Shown: in pieces, positions 49,471-57,866 of the stretch
Numbering within the stretch: position 1 is the first letter of the stretch
Layout: every line of letters begins with the position of its first letter
Assembly: GCF_946221635.1 (NCBI RefSeq)
Contig: NZ_CAMIHB010000010.1
Span: 62,001-126,000, forward strand
Source of the DNA: an uncultured Rhodoferax sp.
GTDB lineage: Bacteria > Pseudomonadota > Gammaproteobacteria > Burkholderiales > Burkholderiaceae_C
DNA: 64,000 nucleotides
Reading direction: 5' to 3'
Translations under genes and position numbers: made by a program
The notes under the pieces: model-generated
What the model was told of the DNA's origin: nothing
Seen by the model: the letters and a program-made list of their open reading frames with translations, nothing else
Databases searched by the model: none

Positions 49471-50004
49471 ATGCAAAGTATTTCGTTCCTGCGCCAGCGC
49501 ACAACGTCCTGGCAACAGGGGATGGTTGGAGTCCTGCTGATGGCCCTGCTGGCCGCTTGCTCCAGCCCCCCACCCAAGCCCGCAACGCCCCCGGCAGCCA
49601 CCGCTCCCACGGCGCCACCACCGGTGGTTATCAGCCCGCCTCCAAGCAAGGGGCCGCTGCTGCGCTCCCAGGCGCCCACGCCGCGGGACTACCGGCGCGA
49701 CGCCGCCACCCATCTCTATGCCCGCAACACCGAGCGCATCTGGGCCGGCAAACTGCCCCCCTTGCTCTACGCCGTGGGCGTGCTGCAGGTGGACATTGAC
49801 CGCATGGGCCAGGTGACCGACATCCGTTGGATGCGCGCGCCCACGCAGGCGCCCGAGGTGATGGCCGAAATCGAGCGCACGGTGCGCATGGCCGCGCCCT
49901 TCCCCGCCCCGGTGCGCATGGGCAAGGTGACCTATACGGACACCTGGCTGTGGCACAAAAGCGGGCGCTTTCAATTGGATACCCTGACCGAAGGACAGCT
50001 GTAA
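49471..50004 (+). CDS. Lipoprotein with TonB-like C-terminal domain
   Basis: This 177-residue protein has a lipoprotein signal with lipobox LLAACSS (Cys at about 32), a Pro/Ala-rich stretch (to about 65) and a C-terminal region (85-165: ERIWAGKLPPLLYAVGVLQV, then DIDRMGQVTDIRWMRAPTQA) resembling the TonB C-terminal fold. It is divergent from xdhC. It has no TonB transmembrane anchor, so it is not a canonical energy transducer. Function is unknown. Confidence 0.75.
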   Translation: MQSISFLRQRTTSWQQGMVGVLLMALLAACSSPPPKPATPPAATAPTAPPPVVISPPPSKGPLLRSQAPTPRDYRRDAATHLYARNTERIWAGKLPPLLYAVGVLQVDIDRMGQVTDIRWMRAPTQAPEVMAEIERTVRMAAPFPAPVRMGKVTYTDTWLWHKSGRFQLDTLTEGQL

Positions 50005-50005
50005 A

Positions 50006-50082
50006 CCGAAGGCCCCCACGCTCCACCGCTGCGCGGGTCGCTGCCCCCCATGGGGGCGCGTTTCAGCTTGGGGCGGCCCGGC
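50006..50082 (-). repeat. Interspersed repeat, family B (convergent gene ends)
   Basis: On the minus strand it reads GCCGGGCCGCCCCAAGC, a variable stretch, GCCCCCATGGGGGGC (a hairpin), AGCGACCCGCGCAGCGG and TGGAGCGTGGGGGCC. A second copy is at 60967-61036 in the opposite orientation. Each copy sits between two converging genes, which suggests a role as terminator or boundary. Confidence 0.8.
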
Positions 50083-50095
50083 GCTGAAACCATGT

Positions 50096-50449
50096 TCAAG
50101 AGCCCCGGTACGTGGAGTAACTCCAGGGGCTGACCAAGAGTGGCACGTGGTAGTGCTGGTCCACATGGGCCACGCCAAAGTCCAGGCTCACCTGGTTCAG
50201 AAAGTTGGGTTCGGGCAGGGCCACGTTGCGGGCCTTGAAATAAGCGGCCACATCAAATACCAGCCGGTAGGTGCCTTTTTGCAGGCTCGCGTTGTCGTAC
50301 AGCGGGCCATCGGGATTGCGGCCGTCGGCGTTCAGCACAAAGCGTTTCACCAGTGTGGCGGTCTCGCCTTGCGTGGTGTAGAGGGCCACCGCCATGCCTG
50401 ACGCAGGGCAACCGTGCATGGTGTCCAGTACATGTGTGCTCAAGCCCAT
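50096..50449 (-). CDS. uraH: 5-hydroxyisourate hydrolase (transthyretin-like)
   Basis: This 117-residue enzyme hydrolyses 5-hydroxyisourate, the PuuD product, to OHCU. It has the N-terminal HVLDTMHGCPASGMAV and the C-terminal signature STYRGS. ATG at 50449 (MGLSTHVLD) gives the family length and is preceded by AAAGGG. An upstream frame would cross the operator. It is divergent from the GntR regulator, with a palindrome between. Confidence 0.95.
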   Translation of the reverse strand: MGLSTHVLDTMHGCPASGMAVALYTTQGETATLVKRFVLNADGRNPDGPLYDNASLQKGTYRLVFDVAAYFKARNVALPEPNFLNQVSLDFGVAHVDQHYHVPLLVSPWSYSTYRGS

Positions 50450-50475
50450 GGCGCTGCCCTTTCGCTGAAAAATCC

Positions 50476-50491
50476 AAAGTGTATACACTTT
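50476..50491. promoter_or_regulatory. Probable GntR operator between uraH and its regulator
   Basis: AAAGTGTATACACTTT is a perfect 16-base palindrome, 26 bases from both the uraH start and the regulator start. GntR/FadR-type proteins bind short perfect palindromes of this kind. Control of uraH and of the regulator operon by one protein is inferred. Confidence 0.75.
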
Positions 50492-50516
50492 TGGGCATTC
50501 TCGGTATCATGCCCGC

Positions 50517-51158
50517 ATGGAGCCCACCACCACCAGTTTCATCGTCGAGGCCATGACGCGCGCCATCGTCGAGCACCGGCTGCAACCGGGTGCAAAACTG
50601 GGGGAACAGAAGCTGGCAGACCAGTTCGGCGTCTCGCGCACACTGGTGCGCCAGGCCCTGTTCCAGCTCTCGCAAAACCGGCTCATCCGCATGGAACCCG
50701 CGCGCGGCGCCTTTGTCGCGGCTCCCTCCGCGGACGAGGCACGCCAGGTCTTTGCGGTACGCCGCATGCTCGAAGCCGGCATGCTCCGTGCATTCATTGC
50801 GCAGATCACTCCCCACCAGATCGAGGCACTGCGTGACCACATCCGCCAGGAACAAGAGGCCGTCCGTGCCGGCAATGTTTCCAGCCGCACCGAACTGCTG
50901 GGCGACTTCCATGTGCGCCTAGCCCAGCTCATGGGCAACGACGTCCTGGCCGTGCTGCTGATGGACCTGCTCTCGCGCTGCGCGCTGATCACGCTGATGT
51001 ACCAGTCCAGCGCCGCCGCTGAGCATTCGCACGCAGAACACACCGCCATCGTGGACGCGCTGGAGGCGCGCGACGAGGCCCTGGCCCTGCGCCTGATGGA
51101 CCAACACCTGCAACACGTCGAAGCGGCCCTGACCCTGACACCGAACCCCACACCATGA
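50517..51158 (+). CDS. GntR-family (FadR subfamily) regulator of purine degradation
   Basis: This 213-residue protein has an N-terminal winged helix (about 10-75: LGEQKLADQFGVSRTLVRQA) and an all-helical FCD ligand domain (about 85-205). FCD regulators bind organic acids, often with a metal. It is the first gene of a run with puuE and uraD-allC (overlaps or gaps of a few bases) and divergent from uraH. I infer that it controls urate/allantoin catabolism. The effector is unknown. Confidence 0.9.
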   Translation: MEPTTTSFIVEAMTRAIVEHRLQPGAKLGEQKLADQFGVSRTLVRQALFQLSQNRLIRMEPARGAFVAAPSADEARQVFAVRRMLEAGMLRAFIAQITPHQIEALRDHIRQEQEAVRAGNVSSRTELLGDFHVRLAQLMGNDVLAVLLMDLLSRCALITLMYQSSAAAEHSHAEHTAIVDALEARDEALALRLMDQHLQHVEAALTLTPNPTP

Positions 51159-52105
51159 GTACCTACGACAGCACCCAACCCTACCCCCGCGACCTGATCG
51201 GCTACGGCGAACACGTGCCCCACGCGCAGTGGCCGGGCCAGGCCCGCGTGGCCGTGCAGTTTGTCCTCAACTACGAGGAAGGCGGCGAGAACAGCGTGCT
51301 GCATGGCGACGCGGGTTCCGAGCAATTCCTCTCCGAAATGTTCAACCCCGCCAGCTACCCGGACCGCCACATCAGCATGGAGGGCATCTACGAGTACGGC
51401 TCGCGCGCGGGCGTGTGGCGCATCCTGCGCGAGTTCGAAAAGCGCGGCCTGCCGCTCACCGTGTTTGGCGTGGGCATGGCGCTGGAGCGCCACCCCGAGC
51501 TGACACGCCGCCTGGTGGAGCTGGGCCACGAGATTGCCTGCCACGGCCACCGCTGGATCCACTACCAGAACATGGACGAGGCGCAGGAGCGCGAGCACAT
51601 GCAGTTGGGCATGGCCACCATTGAAAAACTCACCGGCCAACGCGCGCTGGGCTGGTACACCGGCCGCGACAGCCCGCGTACGCGCCGCCTGGTGGCGGAC
51701 TACGGCGGCTTCGAGTACGACAGCGACTACTACGGCGACGACCTGCCCTTCTGGATGAAGGTGCAGAAGACCGATGGCAGCGTAGTGCCCCAGCTCATCG
51801 TGCCCTACACGCTGGACTGCAACGACATGCGCTTCGCCCTGCCGCAGGGCTACTCGCATGCGGACCCGTTCTTCCAGTACATGAAGGACACCTTTGACGC
51901 GCTGTATGCCGAAGGCGACCCGAACGGCGAGAACCGGCCCAAGATGATGAGCATCGGCATGCACTGCCGCCTGCTGGGCCGCCCGGGCCGCATCACGGCG
52001 CTGCAGCGTTTTCTGGACCACATCGGCCAACACGACAAGGTGTGGGTGGCGCGGCGCATCGACATTGCGCGGCACTGGAAAGCCACGCATCCCTACCAGG
52101 GCTAA
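51155..52105 (+). CDS. puuE: Allantoinase PuuE (polysaccharide deacetylase fold)
   Basis: This 316-residue protein of the metal-independent PuuE allantoinase family hydrolyses allantoin to allantoate. Typical segments are YPRDLIGYGEHVPHAQWPGQ, VQFVLNYEEGGENSVLHGD, EIACHGHRWIHYQN and RDSPRTRRLVADYGGFEYDS. It overlaps the regulator gene by ATGA and is followed after four bases by uraD-allC. Confidence 0.95.
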   Translation: MSTYDSTQPYPRDLIGYGEHVPHAQWPGQARVAVQFVLNYEEGGENSVLHGDAGSEQFLSEMFNPASYPDRHISMEGIYEYGSRAGVWRILREFEKRGLPLTVFGVGMALERHPELTRRLVELGHEIACHGHRWIHYQNMDEAQEREHMQLGMATIEKLTGQRALGWYTGRDSPRTRRLVADYGGFEYDSDYYGDDLPFWMKVQKTDGSVVPQLIVPYTLDCNDMRFALPQGYSHADPFFQYMKDTFDALYAEGDPNGENRPKMMSIGMHCRLLGRPGRITALQRFLDHIGQHDKVWVARRIDIARHWKATHPYQG

Positions 52106-52109
52106 GACC

Positions 52110-53927
52110 ATGTCTGCATTGACCCTGGACCAACTCAACCGCGCCCCGCTGGAAGAAGCCGCTGCGCTGCTGGACGGCCTCTACGAACACTCGCCCTGGA
52201 TTGCCCGCGCGGCCCTGGCCCAGCGCCCCTTCGTCTCGCTGGCCCAGCTCAAGCACGCCATGGTGCAGCAGGTGACCAAGGGCGGACGCGATGCGCAGCT
52301 AGCGCTCTTGCGCGCCCACCCCGAGCTGGCCGGCAAGGCCATGGTGGACAAAAGCCTGACCGCCGAGAGCACGAACGAGCAAAGCAAGGCCGGCCTCACG
52401 CATTGCACACCGGCCGAGTTCGAGAAGATCCAGCAGCTCAACGCGCAGTACAACGCGCGCTTTGGCTTCCCCTTCATCCTGGCCGTGCGCGGCCCGCGCG
52501 GCACCGGCCTCTCCAAGGCCGAGATCATCGCCACGCTGGAGCGCCGCGTGCAGGGCCACCCCGACTTTGAGTTGGCCGAATGCCTGCGCAATGTGCACCG
52601 CATTGCAGAGATCCGCTTGAACGACAAGTTTGGCTACACGCCCACGCAGGGCCACCAGGTCTGGGACTGGCAGGAAGCGCTGGCGCAGCACACCGACCCC
52701 GGCTACGCCGAACTGGGCCAGCTCACTGTGACCTACCTGACCGAGGCCCACCGCGCCTGCGCCCGCCAGATTGCCGACGACATGCGCGCCGCCGGCTGCG
52801 ACAGCGTGCACATCGATGACGTGGGCAACGTAGTGGGCCGCTATGAAAGTGATAGCTGGTCGCGCACTATCAACGGGGGCCAGAGGCCAGAATCATCCCC
52901 AACCCTGCTCACCGGAAGCCATTTTGATACCGTGCGCAACGGCGGCAAGTACGACGGGCGCCTGGGCATCTACGTGCCCCTGGCCTGCGTGCAGGCGCTC
53001 AAGGCGCAAGCCAAACGCCTGCCCTATGCGCTGGAGATCGTGGGCTTTGCCGAAGAAGAAGGCCAGCGCTACAAGGCCACCTTCCTGGGCTCGGGCGCAC
53101 TCACCGGCGACTTCGACCCGGCGTGGCTGGACCAGCTTGACGCGGACGGTATCTCCATGCGCGACGCGATGGCCCAGGCCGGGCTGGACGTGAACGCCAT
53201 CCCCGCCATCCGCCGCAACCCGGCGGACTACCTGGGGTTTGTGGAAGTGCACATCGAGCAGGGTCCGGTGCTCAACGCGCTGGACATCCCGCTGGGCGTG
53301 GTCACCTCCATCAACGCCAGCGTGCGCTATGTGGGCGAAGTGGTCGGCATGGCCAGCCACGCTGGCACCACGCCCATGGGCCAGCGCCGGGACGCCGCCG
53401 CCGCCGTGGCCGAGCTGATGCTGCTGGTGGAACACCTGGCCACACAAGACGGCGACTCGGTGGGCACCGTGGGGCAGCTGAACGTGCCCAACGGTTCCAT
53501 CAATGTGGTGCCTGGGCGCTGCCAGTTCTCATTGGATCTGCGTGCGCCTTCCGATGGCCAACGCGATGCACTGGAGGAGAAGGTCCTCGCCGGCCTGCGC
53601 CTGATCTGCGAACGCCGTGGTCTGCACTACAACTTGACGCAAACCATGCAAGCCAGCGCGGCGCCCAGTGCCCCCGCCTGGCAGCAGCGCTGGGAGGCCG
53701 CAGTGACCGCGCTGGGCGTACCGCTGCACCGCATGCCCAGCGGCGCCGGCCACGACGCCATGAAGCTGCACACCGTGATGCCGCAGGCCATGCTGTTTGT
53801 GCGCGGCCTGAACGCCGGCATCAGCCACAACCCGCTGGAATCCAGCACCAGCGACGACATGCAACTCGCGGTCGACGCATTCACCCATTTGCTCGGCCAA
53901 CTGGCCCAGGAACACACGCCCACATGA
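52110..53927 (+). CDS. UraD-AllC fusion: OHCU decarboxylase / allantoate amidohydrolase
   Basis: This 605-residue bifunctional protein has two domains. Residues about 1-170 form OHCU decarboxylase (LDGLYEHSPWIARAAL, FGFPFILAVRGPRG), which makes S-allantoin. Residues about 195-605 form an M20-type allantoate amidohydrolase (His271 and Asp273 in GSHFDT, GFAEEEGQRYKATFLGS, HIEQGPVL, SGAGHDAM). The two activities flank the PuuE step, so the fusion links steps n and n+2. Residues about 244-261, just before the first metal ligand, are encoded by a family A repeat. ATG at 52110 excludes an unlikely extension into puuE. Confidence 0.92.
   Translation: MSALTLDQLNRAPLEEAAALLDGLYEHSPWIARAALAQRPFVSLAQLKHAMVQQVTKGGRDAQLALLRAHPELAGKAMVDKSLTAESTNEQSKAGLTHCTPAEFEKIQQLNAQYNARFGFPFILAVRGPRGTGLSKAEIIATLERRVQGHPDFELAECLRNVHRIAEIRLNDKFGYTPTQGHQVWDWQEALAQHTDPGYAELGQLTVTYLTEAHRACARQIADDMRAAGCDSVHIDDVGNVVGRYESDSWSRTINGGQRPESSPTLLTGSHFDTVRNGGKYDGRLGIYVPLACVQALKAQAKRLPYALEIVGFAEEEGQRYKATFLGSGALTGDFDPAWLDQLDADGISMRDAMAQAGLDVNAIPAIRRNPADYLGFVEVHIEQGPVLNALDIPLGVVTSINASVRYVGEVVGMASHAGTTPMGQRRDAAAAVAELMLLVEHLATQDGDSVGTVGQLNVPNGSINVVPGRCQFSLDLRAPSDGQRDALEEKVLAGLRLICERRGLHYNLTQTMQASAAPSAPAWQQRWEAAVTALGVPLHRMPSGAGHDAMKLHTVMPQAMLFVRGLNAGISHNPLESSTSDDMQLAVDAFTHLLGQLAQEHTPT
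52841..52893 (+). repeat. Interspersed repeat, family A, in frame inside uraD-allC
   Basis: CTATGAAAGTGATAGCTGGT is followed by CGCGCACTATCAACGGGGGC and CAGAGGCCAGAATC, matching the unit. It encodes YESDSWSRTINGGQRPES, in a loop of the AllC catalytic domain about ten residues before the metal-binding GSHFDT. Confidence 0.75.
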
Positions 53928-55156
53928 ACACCCATTACACCCAACTCGACACCTGGATCGACGCCCACTTTGACGAGCAGGTGCGCTTTCTGCAGGAACT
54001 GGTGCGCGTGCCCACCGACACCCCACCGGGCAACAATGCACCCCACGCCGAGCGCACCGCCGAGCTGCTGGCCGCCATGGGCCTGCAGGCCGAGAAGCAC
54101 AGCGTGCCGGCCAGCGAAGTGCAGGCCGCCGGCATGCAAAGCATCACCAATCTGGTGGTGCGCCGCACGTATGAAAAAGGGGGCATCACCATCGGTCTGA
54201 ACGCCCATGGGGACGTGGTCCCCCCCGGCGAAGGCTGGACACATGACCCTTACGGCGGCGAGATCGCAGACGGCCAGATGTTTGGCCGTGCCACGGCCGT
54301 GAGCAAGAGCGATTTCTCCAGCTACACCTTCGCCGTGCGTGCCCTCGAATCGCTGGGCCTGCCGCTCAAGGGCGGCGTGGAGCTGCTGTTCACTTACGAC
54401 GAAGAATTTGGCGGCGAACTCGGCCCGGGCTGGCTGCTGCAAAAAGGCCTGACCCAACCCGACCTGCTGCTGGCCGCCGGCTTCTCCTACCAGGTGGTGA
54501 CCGCGCACAACGGCTGCCTGCAGATGGAGGTGACCGTGCACGGCAAGATGGCCCACGCGGCCATTCCCGACACGGGTGTGGACGCGCTGCAGGGCGCGGT
54601 GCAGATTCTCAACGCGCTGTATGCGCAGAACACGCTGTACAAGCAGGTGACCTCGGGCGTGGAAGGCATCAGCCACCCCTACCTCAATGTGGGCCGCATC
54701 GAAGGCGGTACCAACACCAATGTGGTCCCCGGCAAGGTGGTGCTCAAGCTGGACCGCCGCATGATCCCCGAGGAAAACCCTGCCGAGGTGGAGGCCTCCA
54801 TTCGCCAGGTGATCGCCGCTGCAGCCGCGCGCTGCCCCGGTGTCACCGTGGATATCAAACGCCTGTTGCTGGCCAACTCCATGCGCCCATTGCCGGGCAA
54901 CAAGCCCTTGGTGGATGCGCTGCAGAAGCACGGCGAGGCCGTGTTTGGCGAGCCCATTCCCGCCATGGGCACGCCGCTCTACACCGACGTGCGCCTGTTC
55001 GCCGAACGCGGCATTCCGGGCGTCATCTACGGCGCCGGCCCACGCACCGTGCTGGAGTCGCACGCCAAGCGCGCCGACGAGCGCGTGAGCCTGGACGATG
55101 TGCGCAAGGCCACCAAGGTGGTGGCGCGCACGCTACTGGATTTGTTAAGCCCCTGA
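53924..55156 (+). CDS. M20-family amidohydrolase/deacylase
   Basis: This 410-residue ArgE/DapE-like protein has the first metal site NAHGDVVP (His95, Asp97), the catalytic pair Glu160-Glu161 (YDEEFGG) and the late His (LESHAKRADER). In the GRxxxD segment it reads GRATAVSKSD (121-130), with Val126 where ArgE-type enzymes have the bridging metal Asp. Asp130 lies four residues later. It overlaps uraD-allC by ATGA, so it belongs to the purine operon. A ureidoglycolate- or carbamoyl-type substrate is inferred, not shown. Confidence 0.85.
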   Translation: MNTHYTQLDTWIDAHFDEQVRFLQELVRVPTDTPPGNNAPHAERTAELLAAMGLQAEKHSVPASEVQAAGMQSITNLVVRRTYEKGGITIGLNAHGDVVPPGEGWTHDPYGGEIADGQMFGRATAVSKSDFSSYTFAVRALESLGLPLKGGVELLFTYDEEFGGELGPGWLLQKGLTQPDLLLAAGFSYQVVTAHNGCLQMEVTVHGKMAHAAIPDTGVDALQGAVQILNALYAQNTLYKQVTSGVEGISHPYLNVGRIEGGTNTNVVPGKVVLKLDRRMIPEENPAEVEASIRQVIAAAAARCPGVTVDIKRLLLANSMRPLPGNKPLVDALQKHGEAVFGEPIPAMGTPLYTDVRLFAERGIPGVIYGAGPRTVLESHAKRADERVSLDDVRKATKVVARTLLDLLSP

Positions 55157-55232
55157 AAAAACGCGCCCACGCCCCATTCTTGGGCATTCTTCTTGCTTTG
55201 CCATTTCCATCTGACAACCTGTAGGAGTTCCC

Positions 55233-56261
55233 ATGAGAAAACGCCAGTTTCTTCGCGCCATTGCCTTCGCTGCAGCCACCGTGGCTGCGGGCTCCGCACT
55301 GGCCCAGGCCACCCCCATCAAGTTCCAGCTGGACTGGCGCTTCGAAGGCCCGGCCGCCCTGTTTCTGACCCCTGCGGCCAAGGGCTATTTCAAGGACGCC
55401 AAGCTGGATGTGACCATCGACGCCGGCAACGGCTCCGGCGGCACCGTGACACGCGTGGCCTCGGGCGCCTACGACCTGGGCTTTGCCGACATGGCCGCCC
55501 TCATGGAATTCCACGCCAACAACGCGGATGCGCCCAACAAGCCCGTGGCCATCATGATGGTCTACAACGACACGCCGGCCTCGGTCATGGCGCTCAAGAA
55601 GTCGGGTATCAAGACCCCGGCCGACCTGAACGGCAAGAAACTGGGGGCCCCGGTGTTCGACGCCGGCCGCCGCGCCTTCCCCATCTTCGCCAAGGCGAAC
55701 GCCATCAGCGGCGTGCAATGGACCGCCATGGACCCCCCGCTGCGTGAAACCATGCTGGCGCGCGGGGACATCGACGCCATCACCGGCTTCACCTTCACCT
55801 CCCTGCTCAATCTCGAAGCCCGTGGCGTCAAGGCTGAGGACGTGGTGGTGCTGCCCTACCCGCAGTTCGGCGTGAAGCTCTATGGCAACGCCATCATCGC
55901 CTCGCCCAAGATCCTCAAGGAGAACCCCGAGGCCGTCAAAGCCTTCCTGGCCGCGTTTGCCAAGGGTATGAAGGACGTGATCGGCAACCCGGCGGCCGCC
56001 ATCAATGACGTGAAGGCGCGCGACGGCATCATCAACACCGAACTCGAAACCCGCCGCCTCAAGCTGGCGATCGACACCGTCATCAACAGCCCCAACGCGC
56101 GTGCCGAAGGCTTTGGTCAGGTCAATGGCCCACGTCTGTCGCTGATGGCCTCGCAGGTGTCGGATGCCTTCAACACCAAGAGCCGCGTGAACCCCGATGT
56201 GGTGTGGAATGGCAGCTTCCTGCCCGCCAAGGCCGCGCTGGACGTTCTGCCCAAGAAGTAA
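55233..56261 (+). CDS. ABC transporter substrate-binding protein, NMT1/THI5-like
   Basis: This 342-residue periplasmic protein has a signal peptide (RAIAFAAATVAAGSALAQA) and an NMT1/THI5-like fold (FQLDWRFEGPAALFLTPAAK, ASGAYDLGFADMAALMEF). Related proteins bind pyrimidine precursors, nucleobases, taurine or nitrate-like ligands. Its setting in the purine block suggests a purine or allantoin-type ligand. The ATPase gene follows after four bases. Confidence 0.88.
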   Translation: MRKRQFLRAIAFAAATVAAGSALAQATPIKFQLDWRFEGPAALFLTPAAKGYFKDAKLDVTIDAGNGSGGTVTRVASGAYDLGFADMAALMEFHANNADAPNKPVAIMMVYNDTPASVMALKKSGIKTPADLNGKKLGAPVFDAGRRAFPIFAKANAISGVQWTAMDPPLRETMLARGDIDAITGFTFTSLLNLEARGVKAEDVVVLPYPQFGVKLYGNAIIASPKILKENPEAVKAFLAAFAKGMKDVIGNPAAAINDVKARDGIINTELETRRLKLAIDTVINSPNARAEGFGQVNGPRLSLMASQVSDAFNTKSRVNPDVVWNGSFLPAKAALDVLPKK

Positions 56262-56265
56262 GCCC

Positions 56266-57093
56266 ATGAGCGTCCCCGCCTCCCCCTGGTTTGTTGATTT
56301 TCAGGACGTCTGGCTCGCCTACAACGAAGAACTGCTGCGGCAAAACCACTTCGCGGTAGAAGCCATTGACCTGAAGGTGCGCAAGGGCGAGTTCATCGCC
56401 ATCGTCGGCCCCTCGGGCTGCGGCAAGTCCACCTTCATGAAGCTCACTACGGGCCTGAAGATGCCCTCCATGGGCAAGATCCTCATCGACAACCAGCCGG
56501 TGACGGGGCCGCTCAAGATTTCAGGCATGGCCTTCCAGGCACCGTCATTGCTGCCCTGGCGCACGACGGTGGACAACGTGCTGCTGCCACTGGAAATCGT
56601 GGAGCCCTACCGCTCCACCTTCAAGCAAAAGCGCAAGGAATACGAGGAACGCGCGCGCAAGCTGCTGCAGAAGGTGGGCCTGGCCGGCTACGAAGACAAG
56701 TTCCCCTGGCAGCTCTCGGGCGGCATGCAGCAGCGCGCCAGCATCTGCCGCGCGCTGATCCATGAGCCCAAGATGCTGCTGCTCGACGAGCCCTTTGGCG
56801 CGCTCGATGCCTTCACCCGCGAAGAACTGTGGTGCATCCTGCGCGACCTGTGGACGGAGCAGCAGTTCAACGTGATCCTCGTCACGCATGACCTGCGTGA
56901 ATCCGTGTTCCTGGCCGACACCGTCTATGTGATGAGCAAGAGCCCGGGCCGCTTTGTAGTGAAACGGGAGATCGAATTGCCGCGGCCACGCGAGCTGGAG
57001 ATCACCTACACCAAGGAATTCAGCGACATCGTGCACGAGCTGCGCGGACATATTGGCGCCATGCGCAAACAAGGGGTAGAGGTGGCGCAATGA
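56266..57093 (+). CDS. ABC transporter ATPase, NitT/TauT type
   Basis: This 275-residue ATPase has Walker A VGPSGCGKST, the Q-loop in MAFQAPSLLPWR, signature LSGGMQQRASICRAL, Walker B MLLLDEPFGALD and the H-loop LVTHD. ATG at 56266 (MSVPASPW) is preceded by AAGAAGTAAGCCC. It overlaps the permease gene by ATGA. It powers the importer of the adjacent binding protein. Confidence 0.93.
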   Translation: MSVPASPWFVDFQDVWLAYNEELLRQNHFAVEAIDLKVRKGEFIAIVGPSGCGKSTFMKLTTGLKMPSMGKILIDNQPVTGPLKISGMAFQAPSLLPWRTTVDNVLLPLEIVEPYRSTFKQKRKEYEERARKLLQKVGLAGYEDKFPWQLSGGMQQRASICRALIHEPKMLLLDEPFGALDAFTREELWCILRDLWTEQQFNVILVTHDLRESVFLADTVYVMSKSPGRFVVKREIELPRPRELEITYTKEFSDIVHELRGHIGAMRKQGVEVAQ

Positions 57094-57866
57094 ACGCGAG
57101 TCAGAAAAAACAAGTCGAACGCTGGTCACCCTGGCTGCTGCTGGTCGCCGTCGTCATCCTGTGGCAGATCCTCTGCTCCGCCTTTGACGTCTCCGAGTTC
57201 ATCTTCCCCAGCCCCTGGCGCATCTGGACCCAGTTCTGGGAATTCAAGGGCACCATCGCCGGCCATGCCTGGCGCACCTTCTGGGTCACCATGGCGGGCT
57301 TCGGCATTGCCATCGTGGTGGGCGTGCTGCTGGGCTTTGTGATCGGCAGCTCCCGCATTGCCTACGCGGCGGTCTACCCGCTCATGACGGCCTTCAACGC
57401 CCTGCCCAAGGCGGCCTTTGTGCCCATCCTGGTAGTTTGGTTCGGCATTGGCATCGGGCCAGCCATCCTCACCGCCTTCCTCATCAGCTTCTTTCCCATC
57501 ATGGTCAACATCGCCACCGGCCTGGCTACGCTGGAGCCCGAGCTGGAGGATGTTTTGCGCGTGCTGGGCGCCAAACGCTGGGACGTGCTGGTCAAGGTCG
57601 GCCTGCCGCGCTCCATGCCCTACTTCTACGGCTCGCTCAAAGTCGCCATCACGCTCGCCTTTGTGGGCACCACGGTGTCCGAGATGACCGCCGCCAACGA
57701 AGGCATTGGCTACCTGCTGATCAGCGCCGGCTCGGCCATGCAGATGGGCCTGGCCTTTGCAGGGCTGGTCGTGGTGGGCGCCATGGCGATGGTGATGTAC
57801 GAGCTGTTCAGCGCGATTGAAAAGCATACGACCGCTTGGGCCCACCGCGGCTCCCAAAACCAGTGA
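57090..57866 (+). CDS. ABC transporter permease, NitT/TauT type
   Basis: This 258-residue inner-membrane protein has six predicted helices. The EAA loop is visible as EDVLRVLGAKRWDVLVKVGLP. It completes the importer with the preceding two genes. Its stop overlaps the GTG start of the deaminase gene (GTGA), so transporter and deaminase are co-translated. Confidence 0.92.
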   Translation: MNASQKKQVERWSPWLLLVAVVILWQILCSAFDVSEFIFPSPWRIWTQFWEFKGTIAGHAWRTFWVTMAGFGIAIVVGVLLGFVIGSSRIAYAAVYPLMTAFNALPKAAFVPILVVWFGIGIGPAILTAFLISFFPIMVNIATGLATLEPELEDVLRVLGAKRWDVLVKVGLPRSMPYFYGSLKVAITLAFVGTTVSEMTAANEGIGYLLISAGSAMQMGLAFAGLVVVGAMAMVMYELFSAIEKHTTAWAHRGSQNQ

